From contig JAQFVV010012416.1 of the NCBI GenBank assembly GCA_028023455.1, positions 5,809,594-5,873,593 on the forward strand: a DNA stretch of 64,000 nucleotides, given 5' to 3'. Below are positions 59,465 through 64,000 of this stretch, piece after piece (positions within the stretch are counted from its first letter, which is position 1; every line of letters begins with the position of its first letter). The DNA comes from Epiperipatus broadwayi (lineage: Eukaryota > Onychophora > Udeonychophora > Euonychophora > Peripatidae). Under the pieces are notes generated by a model. The model ran no database searches. It was not told the origin of the DNA and was given only the letters and a program-made list of their open reading frames with translations. The position numbers and the translations under genes are program-made.

Positions 59465-59970
59465 CTGTGGTCTCCGGGCATACTTGACTGACATTTCAGC
59501 AATTCAGGAATCTCCACTAAAGAAAAATTGATCAGTGAGATATCTGAATCAGAGCTGATCAAATGAAAGTAAGAGATCTACATATAAAATTATGTTAAAG
59601 ATTGCCATAATAAGTACTAAACCAGTGCTATCAGAAAAGCTTGTTATAAATGTAATAAGCAGAAATACACATTTAGCATCTGCATAAAATATACAGTTGT
59701 CATATATTACAATGATGTGGGGACATGTAAGATACTGCTTACTCAAAAAAGAAATAGAAAGATAGCTAGGAAAAAATGAGAGCCCATATGTTGATGGATA
59801 ATTAATATAAAAATTAATATTAACAATGTAAAAAATTTAAGAGTTACTAATCCATTCATAAAGCCTGAGTCACTTCTAGTAATATATCAATATTAATAGA
59901 GCTAGATACCAGATCTGCAGTGTCCAATTTGTCAAAATAGGACTGTCATAAATTCAAAAAAAATCATTAA
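59465..59970. other. no recognisable gene
   Basis: AT-rich; nothing recognised. Confidence 0.35.
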
Positions 59971-59980
59971 TTGCAAACTA

Positions 59981-60398
59981 AGGCAAAACTCTCCATACAG
60001 TAGTGCCACCCTGTGCTAACCAGAGTAATCAATGGATGCCAGAAGGCTTGTGCATAAAATCCCTATTTAGTGCTTACTCATCCAATATCCCCTGACTAGT
60101 TTCTGGCTTTTGGGCATCATCAATGAGGAACCTTGGATCTGAGAGCATTGCACCTAGATCTTAGGATCTAATGCAACCCTCTAGCAGCCACCTCACTGAT
60201 GATGGCCAAAATCCAGAAACTAGTCTGGCAATATTGGATGAGTAGGCACTAGATAGGTATTTTATGCACAAGCCTTCTGGAATCCATTGATTACTCTGGT
60301 TAGTACAGGGTGGCACTACTGTATGGAGAGTTTTGCCTTTGTTTACAACAATTATGTGCTAGTATGAGATGTGATCATGTGATGTTTAGTGGTTTAAC
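59981..60398 (+). mobile_element. Family P foldback retroelement, copy 9 (most complete)
   Basis: Flanked by TGCAAACTA at 59972-59980 and 60399-60407. Order on the plus strand: short inverted arm (AGGCAAAACTCTCC ... CCAATATCC); an inverted motif (CTAGTTTCTGGC ... ATCATCAATGAGG); a centre with CTTGGATCTGAGAGCATTGC and GCAACCCTCTAGCAGCC; the direct motif (60191-60230); then the long arm ending GATCATGTGATGTTTAGTGG. Arms and motif are present twice as inverse copies, so the whole element can fold into one long hairpin. Non-coding. Confidence 0.88.
60191..60230 (+). ncRNA. Hammerhead ribozyme-like motif (family P)
   Basis: CCUCA, CUGAUGA (60196-60202), stem II UGG...CCA (60203-60215), GAAA (60216-60219), C-UA-G, UC (cleavage after C60225), UGGCA. 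All core bases agree with the consensus. Stem III is the palindrome ACUAGU, suited to a dimer. Stem I pairs for only three bases here, but other copies have UGAGG at the 3' strand (for example after CTAGTC at 3704), which would pair perfectly with CCUCA. Confidence 0.55.
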
Positions 60399-60409
60399 TG
60401 CAAACTAGC

Positions 60410-61085
60410 AATAAAATGATTACAGATTACTATAGTTAACTAAATTCACTTCCTGAAAGCATGAAAATGGTTAAAGTCTAATAAAAATAATATATTTGTC
60501 TTTTTCTGTCTCTTCAGAAGATCACAATGATTTATTGGATGTGTTTGATATAATCATTTAGGTTATGCAGTGATTTAAAATAAGACATGTGGCTTTATTG
60601 CTCAGGAGATCATAAGAAGTTTGATTGTCCAACCTATGAGCACCAGAGTTGATCTTGGAACCTCTTGATTCCAAGTAATGGCTTTACGCTTGAGAGTTTA
60701 TAAGAATTTTAAGTACCAGAAATGATCGTGGGAGCTCCCATTACTAAGATATGAGCCAAAACACAAAGACAATAAACTAAAAAAAAACCTACCCAAAGTG
60801 TGTCAGTACTTGAGATTGTCAGTCTATAAACTATTGAATAAAGTTATCTCAATAAATCTGAAGTACAGAAAAAAACTACAACTATTGCTTAATGAACTAC
60901 AGGTAACCCCAGATTTCAAATGTGAATTAATTGGATCTTTTAGGATTGTCCTAACAAAAGATCATTTAGGTCTGCATCCAGTTTATTGGATGTGTAAGCT
61001 AGAGCTCTCACTTAAAAATTGACTGAATTGCCTAGGATTGCTCTCAAATACTACAAGATTTTTAGAAATTATCTAAGAATCAGTG
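60410..61085. other. no recognisable gene
   Basis: AT-rich. A 74-residue frame at 60798-61022 has no motif I recognise. Confidence 0.4.
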
Positions 61086-61089
61086 AATA

Positions 61090-61485
61090 AAAAAAACTTT
61101 TTTAAATTTTTTTTTTTGTGCTCTTTTTTTAAATAATAATATCAATTCAAAAACTCTTCAATAAAAAACCCAAAAAAAAAAAAAAAAACCCAAATAAAAA
61201 TTAAAACACGGATTAGAAATTTTTTTTTTTGTTTGGGACCCCCAAAAAATTTACAAAAAAATCTTTAAAAAAAAAAATTTGTGTTAAGAGGTTGTTCTCC
61301 CCCCCCCTTTAGTTAAAAAAAAAAAAAAAAAAAATATTAAAAAACAATCAACCAAAAAGGAGCCCCCCCAAAAATATATAAAAAAGAAAAAAAAAAAACA
61401 AAAAAATATTTATATATAAAAAAAAAAAAACAACCAAAAAAAAAAAAAAAAAAAAAAAAAAAATAAAAAAAATAAAAAAATATCA
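61090..61485. other. Homopolymer-rich, possibly erroneous sequence
   Basis: Dense runs of A, T and C of unequal length (for example CCCCCCCC near 61300, long A runs to 61470) with almost no ordinary sequence between, unlike the rest of the window. It may be a low-quality read stretch or a gap filled with poor consensus. Confidence 0.6.
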
Positions 61486-61489
61486 CAAA

Positions 61490-62495
61490 CAGTCCAGTCA
61501 AATAATTAGGTCAATACATCTGATTGTTTACAATAAACTAAGAGAGTTGACTATAGGAAAGTGAGAAATTACTGATAGCAAATAGTAATGGACTTTGTAG
61601 AGGCAAGACAATGTAGCAGGAAGTGTTAGGTGTGTAAGATAAGTCAACATTTTTTCAACTATTATTAGTTTCTTCATTCATAATAAATGACAAACTTTGA
61701 TAACTGCTGTAAATGTATTACTATAGATGTAGTAAATATTTAGACATTTCTTAATTGACTACTAGCCAAAGAACATTATTTTCAGGCAGCAAAACATATA
61801 TGAAGAACAATTATTTTCATTTTTTAGGTAAATTGTGAAGTGTTTTTTTTTTATCAGTGCTGAAGACTCCATTAAATTATATAATTATATTTTTATTTTT
61901 AAGATCAACACTTATTTGATCAACCAAATTAAAGGGGGGTGGAGCTTTACCTCCAGTTAACAATATGAGGATCATCATAATTGAATGACCATTTAGGTTG
62001 ACTATGGTTAGACAACTTAAAAAAAACAATTGTAAGTTTGCTTAGAAATCATTATTTAAATGAAAAAAAAATCCAAGTCCCATCTGAATTCAAACCTCAT
62101 CATGATTATGACAGGAAGATGCACAATCACTGCATTAAGAAGTCCTTAAGTAGAAATCCAAAGATTTCATTTTGAAGTGTGAAGCATGAAAAGTTATGCA
62201 TGGAGGTTCACCTCTGAAAATGGTTAAAAATCATTCCACCACTACATTAAACTATACAGAACATGGTTATATAAAAAATGCAGAAAATAATAACTTATTT
62301 ATAGTCATGTTATAATAAAAACAACCTGTTTGGGCTAAAGTTCAAAATCAATCTAACATTGGCAATCATCAGTTAAATTCTGTAAAAGTAGATAAAACCT
62401 GTAATAAAAATATTATTTTGAACATTAACTACTAATATCTGATAAATATCACAATAATATAAATAGCATGTTAAACATTAGATAATAGTTGGCAA
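61490..62495. other. no recognisable gene
   Basis: AT-rich; nothing recognised. Confidence 0.4.
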
Positions 62496-62499
62496 TTCA

Positions 62500-62785
62500 C
62501 ATGATCACCATTTCCTTTCTTTACAAAAGCTGTTTAAACAATGGCTGAATCTCCATACAGTAGAGCCACTCAGTGTAAGACTTAGTAATCAGTGGATACA
62601 CGAAGGTTTGTGCATAAAATTCCTATCTAGTGCCTATTCATCCAATATTCCCAGATTAATTTCTAGCTTGTAACTTTCATCATAGATGAATCTTGGATTT
62701 AAGAGTACAAACCTTCTTGCATACACTGATTACTAAGGCTTGCACTGAGTGGCACTAGTATATGGAGAGTTGGATATTGTTTTTT
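62500..62785 (-). mobile_element. Family P foldback retroelement, copy 10
   Basis: Left arm ATGATCACCATTTCC ... CTCCATACAGTAGAGCCACTC, right arm GCACTGAGTGGCACTAGTATATGGAGAG. The minus-strand motif reads CTATGATGAAAGTTACAAGC then TAGAAATTAATC; the box before GATGA and stem III have decayed. Confidence 0.75.
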
Positions 62786-63102
62786 TGGCAATATATTCTA
62801 CAGACCTGAAAATAACTATGAAAAATTTCTTCAAACCCGCATTAAAAAAAGATTAATGATTCCCCTTAATAATCTAGGGCAGTTAAAAGAGTATAAAAAA
62901 TACAATTTTAATATGATAATCTCTTCATCACAGGAGGGGCAGTGCCTTACTCCTATAGATGGTTTATCCTTATATCTGAAACTAAATTTGAAACCTTTCT
63001 TATCACTGTTAAAGACTGCATCAAACTATAATAATATTTTTGCTTATGTTTGATGTTTAAATGTAATTGATTCTTAAAAAATCATCTGACCTTAGAGCAC
63101 CA

Positions 63103-63174
63103 GAAATAGAAGAGAGTTTTAATCCAGGAACTTTTAACTTTCAAATGTACCTCTCTACCACTGATCTAAAGAAC
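63103..63174 (-). repeat. Degenerate tRNA-like sequence
   Basis: Minus strand GTTCTTTAGATCAGTGGTAG is a good D-arm/A-box match; a weak B-box-like GGATTAAAACTC follows. Different from the other SINE family; perhaps the head of another SINE. Confidence 0.4.
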
Positions 63175-63179
63175 ATGGG

Positions 63180-63669
63180 GTAATAGCAGTCATCTAATTA
63201 ATTGAATAAAAGTTGTAGCATTAAAAAATTATTGTAGAATTAGTATGCTATAGTCTTTTCTGAAAGTCCAGGTTCAATGATCATTCTACAAAACTAAATT
63301 AGCATAAAATAAGTGGCATTGTAAAATTCCAGGAATTATGTATAGCGCAAGTGACCATTCATGTTTTGTTTGAGAAATATTTTACATTTAAATTTAAGAC
63401 TTCACAATTAAATTCTTTCCAAATTTGATCCATTTTTTATAACCGACTCCTAACACTTTCTAATTCACTTTTTTAAAACATCTTTGTTTTTCTTTACTGA
63501 ATACACTTACACATACATAAATAAAGATTTTTTTATAGTTTATGATTTTCATAGGATTATCAAGATAACTTAAGTTTTTCTAGTTCTTACTTTCTTGACT
63601 TTCCATAATCCAAAATGCGATATTCTTTTCGAATTCAATCCAGTTATTACTATTTTTTTAATCTTGTTT

Positions 63670-63701
<32 letters not shown>

Positions 63702-64000
63702 GCTAATAAAGTATGATTTCCTTATATTGTGACAGTTTTTATGATCATTATCTTTTACTTACATTTTTCTTATACTTTTAAACAAACATTTTAAAGTTTT
63801 TTATTTAAACCCAAAATTTAAATGTGTTTTTAATTTAATCTTGTTTTTATAAATTATCCATAACACTTCTAAATTCATTTTTTTCTTGTTAAATTCTTCA
63901 TTCATTTTTGTTGAATTTATATATAAATAAAATAATAATAACAATCAAATACCTTTTTGCTCAGTATTTCATAAGAAGTTTTGATGGTCAAAACGATCAT
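63180..64000. other. no gene; dinucleotide repeat
   Basis: AT-rich with an (AC)n(AT)n microsatellite at about 63671-63701. Nothing else recognised up to the window end. Confidence 0.45.

Noticed and set aside
62856-63053. 65-residue plus-strand frame
   Set aside because: Too short, no motif, not repeated in the window.

Overview
The window looks like repeat-dense, strongly AT-rich invertebrate (metazoan) DNA from an intergenic or intronic region. I found no cellular protein-coding gene, rRNA, credible functional tRNA or CRISPR. Every longer reading frame I could recognise belongs to a mobile element, and nearly all are broken. The evidence for an animal genome is the mix of elements: Ty3/gypsy pol with an LTR, RTE/BovB-like and other non-LTR retrotransposons, a Penelope-like GIY-YIG endonuclease remnant, hAT-type remnants, tRNA-derived SINEs and many foldback repeats. 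The phylum cannot be fixed from the sequence; a lophotrochozoan or cnidarian would be plausible, but that is a guess.

Layout. 1-3077: the 3' part of a Ty3/gypsy element (RNase H end, integrase, polypurine tract, 3' LTR). 3.4-9.6 kb: foldback and tRNA-SINE insertions and a hAT-type MITE. 11.2-12.1 kb: broken hAT-like transposase. 14.3-20.8 kb: RTE fragment, a nested Penelope-like/non-LTR region, and a long decayed APE-type non-LTR element. 22.3-23.2 kb: two further reverse-transcriptase fragments in opposite orientation. 23.7-24.7 kb: three foldback repeats. 24.8-27.1 kb: RTE copy on the minus strand carrying an almost identical 872-bp internal tandem duplication. 33-34.3 kb: non-LTR RT remnant. 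35.9-36.4 kb: mariner-like MITE. 38.3-40.35 kb: foldback copies and a tandem array of ~359-bp units with hammerhead-ribozyme motifs. 42.2-45.4 kb: RTE copy with an inverted 5' end. 46.4-47.9 kb: foldback copies around a Penelope-like fragment. 53.7-57 kb: another decayed RTE copy. 57.8-62.8 kb: more foldback copies, a diverged tandem duplication that brackets one SINE insertion, and a homopolymer-rich stretch that may be an assembly fault.

The most interesting theme is that at least two abundant repeat families contain a recognisable hammerhead ribozyme core (CUGANGA, stem II, GAAA, NUH). The core is followed by a very short, self-complementary stem III (ACCGGU in one family, ACUAGU in the other), the arrangement described for Penelope-like elements and retrozymes, which are thought to cleave as dimers. 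One family forms a head-to-tail pair with cleavage sites 359 bp apart. The other is an asymmetric foldback element flanked by exact target-site duplications of varying length (9-13 bp), which argues for retrotransposition rather than for a DNA-transposon MITE. A genuine Penelope-like GIY-YIG fragment lies in the same window and could represent the enzyme source. All of this was read by eye. No alignment, folding or database search was run.
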